Assembly: GCA_002384855.1 (NCBI GenBank)
Contig: DGBP01000029.1
Span: 19,815 to 83,814 of the forward strand
From: Nocardioidaceae bacterium UBA4001
GTDB taxonomy: Bacteria; Actinomycetota; Actinomycetes; Propionibacteriales; Nocardioidaceae
Length of the DNA stretch: 64,000 nt
Reading direction: 5' to 3'
The notes under the pieces were generated by a model, which saw nothing but the letters and a program-made list of their open reading frames with translations, ran no database searches and had not been told where the DNA came from. Positions 1 through 8,581 of this stretch are shown here, piece by piece (position 1 is the first letter of the stretch; every line of letters starts with the position of its first letter). A program made the position numbers and the translations under genes.

Positions 1-530
1 ACGTCGATCACGAGGACCGTACCGTCGCCGAGCTCCTCGTTGAGCCGGCGGACGACGGTGGGGGCGAGCAGCCGCATCTGGGTCGCCCAGGCCGTCGAGT
101 CGGTACGCACGACCAGCTTGCCGTCGCCGAAGGACTCGGGGTGGCAGTGCTGGGCGACCTCGCGGCCGACGAGCCGGTCCCAGCGGGAGAACACCCCGTG
201 CACGCGAACGTCGGTGCCCCAGCCCTGCTCCGCCACCAGGCGCCCGATCGTGTTGTCGAGCAGCTGGGGGTCCCGGTCGTCGGGGTACGCCCCCGACGCC
301 TTCGGGTCCGAGCGCCGGGGCCGGCTGCCGGGGCGGACGGTACGGCGCGCGGGACGGCGCTTCGAGCCGGCGAGGGACCGGGCGATGCTGCGGGCCAGGT
401 CGAGGCCGGTCTCGTCGTGGTCCACCTCGGTTTCACGGGAAACCTCGGCCGGGTCCGCCGGTCCGGCCCGGTCCGCCGACTCGTCGGGGAGCTCCGGGTC
501 GACACGGCCCCCGGCGTCGGACCCGCTCAC
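1..530 (-). CDS. dciA: DUF721 / DciA-family protein, 3' end outside the window
   Basis: Read on the minus strand, the GTG at 528-530 opens a frame that runs off the window edge, giving about 176 residues. The first 65 or so are low-complexity and rich in Asp, Glu and Arg. The rest is a DUF721 domain containing LLDNTIGRLVAEQGWGTDV, the WDRLVGREVAQHCHPE segment and a C-terminal LAPTVVRRLNEELGDG. The family (DciA) is the ancestral loader or partner of replicative helicase DnaB in bacteria lacking DnaC/DnaI. The start overlaps the recF stop by GTGA, so the two are translationally coupled. A parS-like palindrome lies inside the coding region. Family assignment is firm; helicase loading is inferred from the family. 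Confidence 0.85.
   Translation of the reverse strand, partial: MSGSDAGGRVDPELPDESADRAGPADPAEVSRETEVDHDETGLDLARSIARSLAGSKRRPARRTVRPGSRPRRSDPKASGAYPDDRDPQLLDNTIGRLVAEQGWGTDVRVHGVFSRWDRLVGREVAQHCHPESFGDGKLVVRTDSTAWATQMRLLAPTVVRRLNEELGDGTVLVID
429..444. promoter_or_regulatory. parS-like palindrome with one core mismatch
   Basis: GTTTCACGGGAAAC at 430-443 differs from the parS core GTTTCACGTGAAAC by one base (T to G at the centre). It lies in the dciA coding region and encodes V-S-R-E-T on the minus strand, the same peptide the true parS sites encode in rsmG and parA. It is either a weak ParB site or a decayed one. Confidence 0.45.
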
Positions 531-1705
531 GACGCGTCCTGGCTCTCAGGGGTGACCATGCCGTCGACGACGGTGATCCGGGTGCCGGCGAGCGCCTCGG
601 GCACGTCGGCGGGCACCGCCGCGGTGACGAGCACCTGCTCGGCGTCCGCGACCATCTCGGCGAGCCGGCGGCGCCGCGTGGTGTCGAGCTCGGCGAAGAC
701 GTCGTCGAGGATCAGGATCGGGTCGTCGCCCCCGGCTCGCAGCAGGTCGTAGGACGCGAGCCGGAGCGCCAGCGCGAACGACCAGGACTCCCCGTGGCTC
801 GCGTAGCCCTTGACGGGCAAGGGGCCCAGGGTGAGGACGAGCTCGTCGCGGTGCGGCCCCACGAGGGAGACGCCGCGCTCGAGCTCGTCGGCCCGTCGGC
901 GCTCGACCTCGGCCAGGATCGCCTCCGCCAGGACGGCACGGTCGGGGAGGCGGCCGTCGTACTCCTCCAGCGGTGGCAGCTCGAACGAGGAGCGGTAGGC
1001 GATCGTCGCGTCGTCGCGGGTGGCCCCGCGCGCCACGGCTTCGTACGCCTTGGCCACCAGCGGCTTGAGGTCCTCGACCAGCGCAAGCCGCGCCGCGAGG
1101 AGCTCTGCGCCGGTGCCCGCGAGGTGGGAGTCCCAGACCGCGAGGGTCGAGAGAGCGGACTCCACCCTGCTGCCCCCGGCACCGCTGCGCCGTGCCGCAC
1201 CCGCGGTCTTGAGCAGCGAGTTGCGCTGGCGGAGCACGCGGTCGTAGTCGGAGCGAACGCCGGCGTACCGCGGCGCCCGCAGCACCAGGAGGTCGTCGAG
1301 GAACCGGCGGCGGTCCGACGGGTCGCCCTTGACCAGCGCCAGGTCCTCGGGGGAGAAGAGCACGGTGCGCACCATGCCGACCAGCTCCCGCGACCGGGGC
1401 AGCGGTGACTTGTTGATGCGCGCACGGTTGGAGCGGCCGGGGTTGATCTCGACCTCGAGCAGCGCCTGGCGCTCGTCACGTACGACCAGGGCGCGGACGA
1501 CGGCATGGTCGCTGCCGTGGCGGACCAGGGGGCCGTCGCCGGCCACCCGGTGGGAGGTCAGCCGGGCGAGGTAGTCGATCGCCTCGACGAGGTTGGTCTT
1601 GCCCTGACCGTTGCGTCCGATGAACGCGGTGACTCCGGGGCCGAGTGCGACGTCGACCTCGGCATAGGAGCGAAAGTCGTGCAGGGACAGGTGGGCGACG
1701 TGCAC
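527..1705 (-). CDS. recF: DNA replication/repair protein RecF
   Basis: 392 residues, the usual RecF length. The SMC/ABC-type ATPase shows Walker A GRNGQGKTNL near residue 29, the signature SLVGPHRDEL near 282 and Walker B ILILDDVFAELD near 332. RecF helps load RecA at single-strand gaps with RecO and RecR. It starts with GTG at 1705, preceded by a GGGGAGAG ribosome site within the end of gnd, which stops only 7 bases upstream. dciA starts inside its stop codon. The gene belongs to the dnaN-gnd-recF-dciA run, probably one transcription unit. Confidence 0.95.
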   Translation of the reverse strand: MHVAHLSLHDFRSYAEVDVALGPGVTAFIGRNGQGKTNLVEAIDYLARLTSHRVAGDGPLVRHGSDHAVVRALVVRDERQALLEVEINPGRSNRARINKSPLPRSRELVGMVRTVLFSPEDLALVKGDPSDRRRFLDDLLVLRAPRYAGVRSDYDRVLRQRNSLLKTAGAARRSGAGGSRVESALSTLAVWDSHLAGTGAELLAARLALVEDLKPLVAKAYEAVARGATRDDATIAYRSSFELPPLEEYDGRLPDRAVLAEAILAEVERRRADELERGVSLVGPHRDELVLTLGPLPVKGYASHGESWSFALALRLASYDLLRAGGDDPILILDDVFAELDTTRRRRLAEMVADAEQVLVTAAVPADVPEALAGTRITVVDGMVTPESQDAS

Positions 1706-1712
1706 GTGAGCG

Positions 1713-2717
1713 CTAGCTCTCCCCGGGTGACCGGGCGTCGCCGGAGCCGGCCGACTCGGCCGCGGTCGACTGGTCCGGGTGACCGTCGCCGGTGTCGGAG
1801 GTGGTGGGCGGGCCGACGGCGGCGTCCTTCGCGGTGGCCGGGGCGTCGGTGTGCATGGCGTGCCCGCCGAACTGGTTGCGCATTGCCGCCACCGCCTTCA
1901 TCGCGGGGCTGTCGTCCTGGCGGGAGGAGAAGCGGGCGAAGAGCGCCGAGGCGATCGCGGGCATGGGTACGGCGTGCTCGATCGCGGCCTCGACGGTCCA
2001 TCGGCCCTCCCCGGAGTCCTCGGCGTAGCCGCGGATCCCCCCGAGGTCGGTGTCGTCGTCCAGCGCAGCGACCAGCAGGTCGAGCAGCCAGGACCGGATG
2101 ACCGTGCCCTCGCGCCAGGATCGGAACACCTCGGTGACGTTGTCGACCATGTCGACCTTGCTGAGCAGCTCCCAGCCCTCGGCGTAGGACTGCATGAGGG
2201 CGTACTCGATGCCGTTGTGGACCATCTTCGAGAAGTGACCGGCGCCGACTTTCCCCGCGTGCACCCAGCCGTGCTCCCCCTCCGGCTTGAGCGCGTCGAA
2301 CGCCGGCTGCACCTTGGCGATGTCCTCCGCGGCGCCGCCCGCCATGAGGGCGTAGCCGTTCTCCAGGCCCCAGACGCCCCCGGACACGCCGCAGTCGACG
2401 AAGCCGACACCCTGGGCCGCCAGGAGCTGGGCATGCTCGAGGTCCTCGGTCCAGCGGGAGTTGCCTCCGTCGACGACCAGGTCGCCCTCGTCCAGGAGGT
2501 CGCCGAGCGCACGGACGGTCTCGCGGGTCGGCTCTCCGTGGGGGACCATGACCCAGACCACCCGGGGTGAGGGGAGCGCGGCGACCAGCGCCTCGAGACT
2601 GTCGACGTCACGCACGCCCGGGTTGTGGTCGAAACCGACCACGGTGTGCCCGGCACGCCGCAGACGCTCCCGCATGTTGCCGCCCATCTTGCCGAGACCG
2701 ACGAGTCCGAGCTCCAT
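1713..2717 (-). CDS. gnd: 6-phosphogluconate dehydrogenase, decarboxylating
   Basis: Oxidises 6-phosphogluconate to ribulose-5-phosphate and CO2 in the oxidative pentose phosphate pathway. The N-terminal Rossmann motif is GLVGLGKMGGNM. The substrate motif DCGVSGGVWGLENGYALMAG lies near residues 110-130 and the catalytic KMVHNGIEYALMQ near 165. At about 334 residues it is the short form, usually NAD-dependent, rather than the roughly 470-residue NADP form. ATG 2717 is chosen over an in-frame ATG 7 codons upstream because GGGAGGA sits 9 bases before it. The last 40 or so residues are a low-complexity Ala/Thr/Asp tail. Its place between dnaN and recF is normal for actinobacteria. Confidence 0.92.
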   Translation of the reverse strand: MELGLVGLGKMGGNMRERLRRAGHTVVGFDHNPGVRDVDSLEALVAALPSPRVVWVMVPHGEPTRETVRALGDLLDEGDLVVDGGNSRWTEDLEHAQLLAAQGVGFVDCGVSGGVWGLENGYALMAGGAAEDIAKVQPAFDALKPEGEHGWVHAGKVGAGHFSKMVHNGIEYALMQSYAEGWELLSKVDMVDNVTEVFRSWREGTVIRSWLLDLLVAALDDDTDLGGIRGYAEDSGEGRWTVEAAIEHAVPMPAIASALFARFSSRQDDSPAMKAVAAMRNQFGGHAMHTDAPATAKDAAVGPPTTSDTGDGHPDQSTAAESAGSGDARSPGES

Positions 2718-2803
2718 GCCTTGCGTCCTCCCGAACATGTGTGGTGACCGACCCGGTCAGGCTACCCAGCATGCCCCAGGCCCCGCCCGACGACCGGATC
2801 AGG

Positions 2804-3952
2804 TCAGGACAGCAGGCGGCGGGGCATGAGCAGATAGCGGAAGTCGAGGTCGGCCTCGCCGTCGAGCGAGGAGACCCCTGCCATCACCGCCGGCTTGGAC
2901 GCCTGGGTGAAGGCCAGCTCCACCACCGGCGCCTCGATGGCGGTGAGCCCGTCGAGGAGGAACTGGGGGTTGAAGCCCGTGGTGATGTCGTCGCCGTCCA
3001 CCGACGCCTCGATCGACTCCGATGCCTGGGCCTCGTCCCCGCTGCCGGCGTCGAGGGTGAGCACCCCGTCGCTGAAGGCGAGCTGGACGGCCGTGTTGCG
3101 CTCGGCGACCAGAGAAACGCGCTTGACCGACTCGATCAGGGAGGCCTTGTCCACCCGGGCGAGCGTGGCGTGCTCGCTCGGGAACAGCGTGCGGACCTTG
3201 GGGAACTCGCCGTCGAGCAGCCTCGTCGTGGTCCGGCGGACACCGCCGCCGGCCGATCCCTCGAAGCCGATGATGCCCTCGCCGGCGCCGCCGCTGGCGA
3301 GGGCGATGGTCACCTGGGCCCCCGCGGTGAGCGACTTCGCCGTGTCCGCGAGCACCTTGGCGGGCACCAGCGCGGCGGCCGAGGCGTCGGTCGAGGCCGG
3401 GTCCCAGGTGAGCTCGCGGTGGGAGAGGCGGAAGCGGTCGGTCGCCAGCAGCGAGATCGAGCTGCCCTCGATCTCGATCCGGACGCCGGTCAGCACCGGA
3501 AGCATGTCGTCGCGCCCGGCGGCCACGACCGCCTGGCCCACGGCAGCGGCGAACACGTCGCTGGAGACGGTGCCGGCAGCGGCCGGCATCTCGGGGAGCG
3601 TGGGGTACTCGTCGACCGGCATGGTCTGCAGGCTGAACCGCGCCGAGCCGCAGGTCAGCGAGACCTTGGACCCGTCGATGCTCATCTCGACCGGCTTGTT
3701 GGGCAGACTGCGGCAGATGTCGGCCAGCAGACGGCCGGAGACCAGCGCGCGCCCCTCGTCGGCCACGTTCGCGGGGACGGTCGCCCTTGCCGAGGTCTCG
3801 TAGTCGAACGTCGAGAGGACCAGCCCGTCTCCGTCGGGGGCGGTCTCGATCAGGAGGCCGGCGAGGACGGGGACGCTGGGCCGGACCGGCAGGCTGCGGG
3901 CTGCCCAGGCGACGGCGTCGGCCAGGACGTCGCGCTCGACGCGGAACTTCAC
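2804..3952 (-). CDS. dnaN: DNA polymerase III beta sliding clamp
   Basis: 382 residues with the three-domain clamp fold. Recognisable stretches include the N-terminal MKFRVERDVLADAVAWAARS, FDYETSARATV in domain I, the LLATDRFRLSHRE stretch in domain II and the C-terminal FRYLLMPRRL that contributes to the partner-binding groove. The ring tethers polymerase III to DNA. GTG start at 3952. The gene is separated from dnaA by a 478-base region with DnaA boxes and from downstream gnd by 86 bases. Confidence 0.97.
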   Translation of the reverse strand: MKFRVERDVLADAVAWAARSLPVRPSVPVLAGLLIETAPDGDGLVLSTFDYETSARATVPANVADEGRALVSGRLLADICRSLPNKPVEMSIDGSKVSLTCGSARFSLQTMPVDEYPTLPEMPAAAGTVSSDVFAAAVGQAVVAAGRDDMLPVLTGVRIEIEGSSISLLATDRFRLSHRELTWDPASTDASAAALVPAKVLADTAKSLTAGAQVTIALASGGAGEGIIGFEGSAGGGVRRTTTRLLDGEFPKVRTLFPSEHATLARVDKASLIESVKRVSLVAERNTAVQLAFSDGVLTLDAGSGDEAQASESIEASVDGDDITTGFNPQFLLDGLTAIEAPVVELAFTQASKPAVMAGVSSLDGEADLDFRYLLMPRRLLS

Positions 3953-4430
3953 GGGTGTTCGCCTCCATGGGTGCCGGTGGTCTCGGACGAGGTACCGAGC
4001 GGGTGCGGGTGAATCCTGCCATGCCGGACACGGAGTCGGCAGGGGGAGTGACAGAACACGACGGCGTCCGTTCGCTCGGTCGGCCAGGTCGTGGCCGCGC
4101 GTTGTCCCCAGCTCGAGGGCCGGGTGAGTTTCCCGGAGCGAGGAGTTGTCATTGGTCTCGTCGTCTTCGTAGCAACCGTGGACAGTGTGGACAACTGGTG
4201 TTTTCCCAGGTCAGAGCAGGATTCCTTGTCCGCAGCCCCTGTGGAGACCGGGCGGAAAACTACACGACTCCCGTGCACGGACTCTTGTCGTTCCCGGGAA
4301 GTCACATGTTCTCCACACGGCGTCCCGGGCACGGCCCGGTTGCTCCACATCTATCTCCCCAGGTGGGGACGGCTGGCTGACCGCCGCTGGCTCGGGTCGC
4401 CGAAGGTCCTACCCTTCGGGCGGACGGCGG
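3953..4430. other. dnaN-dnaA intergenic region, left part of oriC
   Basis: 478 bases with no convincing gene. It holds one perfect actinobacterial DnaA box (TTGTCCACA, minus strand, 4186-4194) and near matches TTGTCCGCA at 4226-4234 and TTCTCCACA at 4309-4317. It is poorer in G+C than its surroundings. It must also carry the dnaN promoter and the 3' end of the dnaA transcript. One copy of the CAGGTCAGAG motif lies at 4207-4216. Together with 5988-6646 it is the likely replication origin, split by dnaA. Confidence 0.75.
4199..4217 (+). repeat. CAGGTCAGAG motif, copy 1 of 3
   Basis: TGTTTTCC followed by CAGGTCAGAGC. Related copies, with the same pyrimidine-rich lead-in and the same strand, lie at 6186-6204 and 42334-42352. 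All three are in non-coding DNA next to DnaA boxes. Function unknown. Confidence 0.5.
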
Positions 4431-5987
4431 TCAGGCCTGCCGTGCCTGTTGCTTGATCCGGTTGGTGAGCTCGGTGACCTGGTTGTAGACGCTGCGTCGC
4501 TCGGCGAGGAGCTGACGGATCTTCTTGTCGGCGTGCATGACGGTGGTGTGGTCGCGACCGCCGAACTGCTGGCCGATCTTGGGCAGGGAGAGGTCGGTGA
4601 GCTCGCGGCACAGGTACATCGCGATCTGGCGGGCCGTGACGAGCACCCGGCTCCGGCTCGATCCGCAGAGATCGTCGATGGAGAGGCCGAAGTAGGCCGC
4701 GGTCTGGGCGATGATCAGGGCCGCGGTGATCTCCGGCTCGCCGCCCTCGGGGATCAGGTCCTTGAGCACGATCTCGGCGAGCGTCAGGTCGACCGGCTGG
4801 CGGTTAAGGCTGGCGAAGGCGGTGACGCGGATCAACGCGCCCTCGAGCTCGCGGATGTTGGTCTGGATCTTGCTGGCGATGAACTCGAGCACGTCCGGCG
4901 GCGCGGTCATCCGCTCGAGCGCCGCCTTCTTGCGCAGGATCGCGATCCGGGTCTCGAGGTCGGGAGGCTGCACGTCGGTGATCAGGCCCCACTCGAAGCG
5001 GTTGCGCAGCCGGTCCTCCAGCGCGACGAGGCGCTTCGGTGCGCGGTCGGAGGTGATCACGATCTGCTTGTTGGCGTTGTGGAGGGTGTTGAACGTGTGG
5101 AAGAACTCCTCCTGCGTCTGGATCTTGCCCTCGAGGAACTGGATGTCGTCGATGAGGAGGACGTCGACGTCGCGGTAGCGGCGCTGGAAGGTGGCTGCCT
5201 TGTCGTCGCGGATCGCGTTGATGAACTCGTTGGTGAACTCCTCGGTGGACACGTAGCGCACCCGAGCCCCGTTGAAGAGGCTGCGGACGTAGTGGCCGAT
5301 GGCATGGAGCAGGTGGGTCTTGCCGAGGCCCGAGTCGCCGTAGATCAGGAGCGGGTTGTAGGCCTTGCCCGGGGCCTCGGCGACCGCGACGGCGGCGGCG
5401 TGGGCGAAGCGGTTCGAGGACCCGATGACGAAGCTCTCGAAGATGTACTTGGGGTTGAGCCGGGTCTCGAGCACGTTGCCGGCGGGTGCACCGGTGCGCG
5501 AACCGCGCGGGAGCGGCGTGGGCACATCCAGTGGATTTGTCGACAAAGCCATATGTGGATGGATCGTCTCTGCGTGATCCGATCGGCGTGCGCCGTCGTG
5601 GCCGCCGTCGTACGAGGTGGGGTAGTCCGGCTCCCGGGCAGCCGCGGGGCGCTCGTCGTCTGATCGCGCGTAGCCGGTGGTCGACTGGGTCTGGAGATCG
5701 GGGTCCACGGTGACCGCGATGCGCACCTGCAGCCCGAGCGAGTCGGTGAGCGCGTCCTCGAGGCGGGTGCGGAGGCGGCCCTCGAGCTGGTTGCGCGTGA
5801 ACTCGTCGGCGACCGCCACGATCACGGTGTTCTCGTGCAGGGTGACCGGCCGACTCGCCGCGAGCCAGGCCCGCTGGTTGGGAGGCAGGTTCTCGACGAG
5901 CTGTGCCCAGACGGCACCGAGGTCGCCGCCCGACTGCTTCTTGGGGACAGTCACGCCAGCGGCCTCGAGGGTGTTGTCGTCGTCCAC
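4431..5987 (-). CDS. dnaA: Chromosomal replication initiator DnaA
   Basis: 518 residues. Domain I is at the N-terminus (LGAVWAQLVENLPPNQRAWL). A variable linker of about 100 residues follows, then the AAA+ domain with Walker A GDSGLGKTHLL and Walker B LLIDDIQFLEGK. The C-terminal helix-turn-helix carries the DnaA signature GGRDHTTVMHADKKI. DnaA binds TTGTCCACA boxes and melts the origin. Start: GTG at 5987 (V-D-D-D-N-T) with GGGAG just upstream. A longer in-frame reading from 6140 enters the origin region and looks non-coding. The linker contains an A+T-rich, rare-codon stretch with a TTTGTCGACAAA palindrome. Confidence 0.97.
   Translation of the reverse strand: MDDDNTLEAAGVTVPKKQSGGDLGAVWAQLVENLPPNQRAWLAASRPVTLHENTVIVAVADEFTRNQLEGRLRTRLEDALTDSLGLQVRIAVTVDPDLQTQSTTGYARSDDERPAAAREPDYPTSYDGGHDGARRSDHAETIHPHMALSTNPLDVPTPLPRGSRTGAPAGNVLETRLNPKYIFESFVIGSSNRFAHAAAVAVAEAPGKAYNPLLIYGDSGLGKTHLLHAIGHYVRSLFNGARVRYVSTEEFTNEFINAIRDDKAATFQRRYRDVDVLLIDDIQFLEGKIQTQEEFFHTFNTLHNANKQIVITSDRAPKRLVALEDRLRNRFEWGLITDVQPPDLETRIAILRKKAALERMTAPPDVLEFIASKIQTNIRELEGALIRVTAFASLNRQPVDLTLAEIVLKDLIPEGGEPEITAALIIAQTAAYFGLSIDDLCGSSRSRVLVTARQIAMYLCRELTDLSLPKIGQQFGGRDHTTVMHADKKIRQLLAERRSVYNQVTELTNRIKQQARQA
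5536..5547. promoter_or_regulatory. TTTGTCGACAAA palindrome inside dnaA
   Basis: Perfect 12-base palindrome within the dnaA linker, encoded as A-L-S-T-N with TTG, ACA and AAT codons that are rare in this genome. The 10-base core TTGTCGACAA recurs downstream of parB and upstream of dnaB. It looks like two opposed DnaA-box halves. Function not established. Confidence 0.45.
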
Positions 5988-6185
5988 CGGTCTCCCACTT
6001 CCCAATCTGGAAAATCCTCCGGACGACGGAGGCGCCGACCGGGGCTTGTGCTGCTGCTCGCGGACAAATCCGGACAGGGTGGCCGCCGACCTTCCGGGTC
6101 CACACCTTTGTCCACAGGTTGTGCATGTCCCGCACAACACACAACCGGTGTGGGTCGACGGGCCGGACAGACGTCCGCTCCGTCC

Positions 6186-6204
6186 TGTTTCCGCAGGTCA
6201 GAGG
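6186..6204 (+). repeat. CAGGTCAGAG motif, copy 2 of 3
   Basis: TGTTTCCG followed by CAGGTCAGAG, upstream of dnaA on the non-transcribed strand and close to the DnaA boxes. Companion copies lie at 4199-4217 and 42334-42352. Confidence 0.5.
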
Positions 6205-6426
6205 CGTGTTGTGGGCCTCTCACCCGGAGGTGCAAAGCTCGGTGTCAGGTCCGGCGAGGTCGTTCCCGGGGAGTCGCGAACGTCGTTGACGCTAACAACT
6301 TGATCCCCTGTGGATCAACCGGTTGTCCACAGGGGGATGGTAGGCGCCGGCCCGCCGCGGGGTGACCGCTTTGTCGGTTCCGGCCGGACCGGGCAGGAGA
6401 CTGGTCTCGTGCCCGCCGGACTCGGT

Positions 6427-6456
6427 TTGACCCTGTTCACCACGACCGCGTACCGT
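6427..6456 (+). promoter_or_regulatory. rpmH operon promoter
   Basis: TTGACC (6427-6432), an 18-base spacer, then TACCGT (6451-6456): a strong match to the actinobacterial housekeeping promoter. Transcription would start near 6463 and leave a leader of about 180 bases before rpmH. It should drive rpmH-rnpA-yidD-yidC-jag-rsmG. Confidence 0.7.
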
Positions 6457-6646
6457 TGGGCGGTCGAACCGGTGTCGACCGGTGCCGCATGTCCGCGGAC
6501 GACTCCCCGCGATCGTCGCTCAGACGGGCGCTGTGAGAAGGCCGTGGGCGGGCGGTGCCAGCCGACCAGGCGTGAGCACCACCGACCGTCAGACCCGGTT
6601 CGAGATCGATGTCTCGTCCCACTTCCCGACACCGGAGAGCACCCTC

Positions 6647-6784
6647 GTGAGCAAGCGTACGTTCCAGCCGAACAACCGCCGCCGTCACAAGACGCACGGC
6701 TTCCGTCTGCGGATGCGGACCCGCGCCGGCCGCGCCATCCTGGCGTCGCGCCGTCGCAAGGGCCGCAACCGCCTGGCCGTCTGA
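6647..6784 (+). CDS. rpmH: 50S ribosomal protein L34
   Basis: 45 residues beginning V-S-K-R-T-F-Q-P-N-N-R-R-R-H-K-T-H-G-F, the nearly invariant L34 sequence, and ending in a basic tail. It is a structural protein of the large ribosomal subunit. GTG start at 6647. A longer in-frame reading upstream is non-coding leader. First gene of the rpmH-rnpA-yidD-yidC-jag-rsmG operon. Confidence 0.97.
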   Translation: MSKRTFQPNNRRRHKTHGFRLRMRTRAGRAILASRRRKGRNRLAV

Positions 6785-6832
6785 GCGCACGTCGCGTGCG
6801 TTGACCCGCCAGCCCCGTCGCCGGGGCCTCCC

Positions 6833-7180
6833 GTGCTGACCCGCCGTCACCGACTCACCTCGAGCCGTGAGTTCGCGCGCGCCATCAGGCGCGGACGTCG
6901 CGCCGGCACGCGCACCGTCGTCGTCCACCTCGACGACGCCGGTGTGGACGGGCCACACGTGGGCTTCGTGGTCAGCAAGGCCGTCGGCCCCGCTGTCACT
7001 CGCAACCTCGTGAAGCGACGCCTTCGCGACCTGACCCGGGAGCGGCTGCCTTCGCTCCCGGGCTCTGCTGTGCTCGTGGTCCGGGCCCTGCCGCCGGCGG
7101 CGACCGCGTCGTACGACGCGCTGGGCACCGACCTCGACCACGCCCTGGAGCGTGTGCGCGGAAAGAGGGCCCCCGCGTGA
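6833..7180 (+). CDS. rnpA: Ribonuclease P protein component
   Basis: 115 residues. It has the N-terminal LTRRHRLTSSREFARAIRRG and the RNA-binding signature AVTRNLVKRRLRDLTRE near residues 55-72. The protein subunit assists the RNase P RNA in 5' processing of tRNA precursors. GTG start. The stop overlaps the start of yidD as GTGA, so yidD is translationally coupled. Confidence 0.95.
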   Translation: MLTRRHRLTSSREFARAIRRGRRAGTRTVVVHLDDAGVDGPHVGFVVSKAVGPAVTRNLVKRRLRDLTRERLPSLPGSAVLVVRALPPAATASYDALGTDLDHALERVRGKRAPA

Positions 7181-7437
7181 AGTACGTCCTCATCGGCCTG
7201 CTCAAGCTCTACCGATTCTTCATCAGCCCGCTCTACGGCCAGACCTGCCGCTACCACCCGACCTGCTCGGCCTACGCGCTCGAGGCGGTCACTGTGCATG
7301 GCAGTCTCAAGGGCAGCTGGCTGGCGGTCCGCCGGGTGGCCAGCTGCCACCCGTGGTCCGCGGGCGGCTACGACCCCGTCCCAGGAACCCGCAGGGAAGC
7401 TGCGGACACCTCCCACGACCAGACTCTAGGAGCCTGA
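7177..7437 (+). CDS. yidD: Membrane protein insertion efficiency factor YidD
   Basis: 86 residues with the family pattern LKLYRFFISPLYGQTCRYHP, then CSAYALEAV and a SCHPWSAGGYDPVP ending. The amphipathic N-terminus attaches to the membrane. YidD assists YidC in inserting membrane proteins. GTG start overlapping the rnpA stop. yidC begins immediately after its stop codon. Confidence 0.95.
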   Translation: MKYVLIGLLKLYRFFISPLYGQTCRYHPTCSAYALEAVTVHGSLKGSWLAVRRVASCHPWSAGGYDPVPGTRREAADTSHDQTLGA

Positions 7438-8544
7438 GTGTTCGACTTCTTCGGCGCTGTCGGCGGTTTCATCATGGCGCCGCTGTACTGGATCACCTCG
7501 GTGATCCTGACCGGATTCCACACGCTCTTCGGCGGCGTCTTCGGCGACGACTCCGGCTGGTCGTGGATCTTTGCCATCGTGGGCCTCACGTTGGTGATCC
7601 GCGCGGCCCTGATCCCGCTGTTCGTGAAGCAGATCAAGTCCAGCCGGAACATGCAGCTGCTCCAGCCGAAGGTCAAGGAGCTGCAGAAGAAGTACGGCCA
7701 CGACCGCGAGCGTCTCGCGCAGGAGACGATGGCGCTGTACAAGGAGACGGGCACCAACCCGTTCGCCTCGTGCCTGCCGATCCTGCTGCAGATGCCCATC
7801 TTCCTGGCGCTCTTCCGCCTCCTGGACCGCGCCGCGCACAACGATCCGCGCGGTGTGCTCACCGAGGCGCAGGCGGCCTCGTTCGGCAGCTCCGAGATCT
7901 TCGGGGCGCAGATCTCGAGCACCTTCCTGAAGCCCGAGGGCGACCTGCTGACCGTGCGGATCCTCGCGCTGCTCCTGGTCCTCGCGATGACGGCCACGAC
8001 CTTCCTGACCCAGCGCCAGCTGATGAGCAAGAACATGCCGGCCGACGCGATGACCGGGCCGTACGCGCAGCAGCAGAAGATGCTTCTCTACGTGCTCCCG
8101 CTTGTCTTCGCCGTGGGTGGCATCGCGTTCCCGATCGGTGTCCTCGTCTACTGGACCACCTCGAACCTGTGGACGATGGGCCAGCAGTTCTACGTGATCC
8201 GCAACAACCCGGCGCCGGGCACCCCGGCGGCCGACGCGAAGCTGGAGCGCGACGCCCGTAAGGCGGCCCGGAAGGGGCACGCGCTGGCCGCGGCCGGCGA
8301 CCAGTCGGCGCAGGAGCCCGAGGCCCAGCCACAGCCTGCCAAGCCGGCACCGCGCCAGCAGCCGAAGAAGCAGCCGCGGAGCAAGCGCAAGAAGGCCGGG
8401 GGCCCCGCACCGCAGACGAAGAAGCCGGGTTCCCAGGGTGGTTCCCAGAGCAAAGGCACGGGCAAGTCGAAGGGCCAGGGGTCGGGCGGTTCGACCCGGT
8501 CCGGACGAGACGGCTCGTCGAACGACGAGTCCGGCAAGGCCTGA
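7438..8544 (+). CDS. yidC: Membrane protein insertase YidC
   Basis: 368 residues of the Oxa1/Alb3/YidC family. Membrane segments can be seen near residues 12-32, 40-60, 114-132 and 200-250. Between the first and third is the charged cytoplasmic hairpin KSSRNMQLLQPKVKELQKKY. The last 110 or so residues are a Lys/Arg/Gln/Pro-rich cytoplasmic tail, which in this family binds ribosomes. It inserts and folds inner-membrane proteins alone or with SecYEG. GTG start directly after the yidD stop. Confidence 0.95.
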   Translation: MFDFFGAVGGFIMAPLYWITSVILTGFHTLFGGVFGDDSGWSWIFAIVGLTLVIRAALIPLFVKQIKSSRNMQLLQPKVKELQKKYGHDRERLAQETMALYKETGTNPFASCLPILLQMPIFLALFRLLDRAAHNDPRGVLTEAQAASFGSSEIFGAQISSTFLKPEGDLLTVRILALLLVLAMTATTFLTQRQLMSKNMPADAMTGPYAQQQKMLLYVLPLVFAVGGIAFPIGVLVYWTTSNLWTMGQQFYVIRNNPAPGTPAADAKLERDARKAARKGHALAAAGDQSAQEPEAQPQPAKPAPRQQPKKQPRSKRKKAGGPAPQTKKPGSQGGSQSKGTGKSKGQGSGGSTRSGRDGSSNDESGKA

Positions 8545-8581
8545 TCCCCCCATCTCGACCCCACAGAGCAAGGAGTATGTC

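Larger units (their letters stand above)
5988..6646. other. dnaA-rpmH intergenic region, right part of oriC
   Basis: 659 bases without a supported gene. Perfect DnaA boxes TTGTCCACA lie at 6108-6116 and 6323-6331, both on the plus strand. A TGTGGATCA box-like sequence at 6309-6317 pairs with the second. A relatively A+T-rich patch at about 6280-6320 is a candidate unwinding region. The CAGGTCAGAG motif is at 6194-6203. The dnaA promoter reading left and the rpmH promoter reading right must both lie here. Confidence 0.8.

Noticed and set aside
8..505. 165-residue minus-strand reading at the window start
   Set aside because: It is Ser/Thr/Arg-rich shadow sequence. The DUF721 protein is read in a different frame from GTG 530, coupled to recF.
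1713..2717. gnd inside the dnaN-recF cluster as an unusual insertion
   Set aside because: This order is common in actinobacteria and so is not evidence of rearrangement here.
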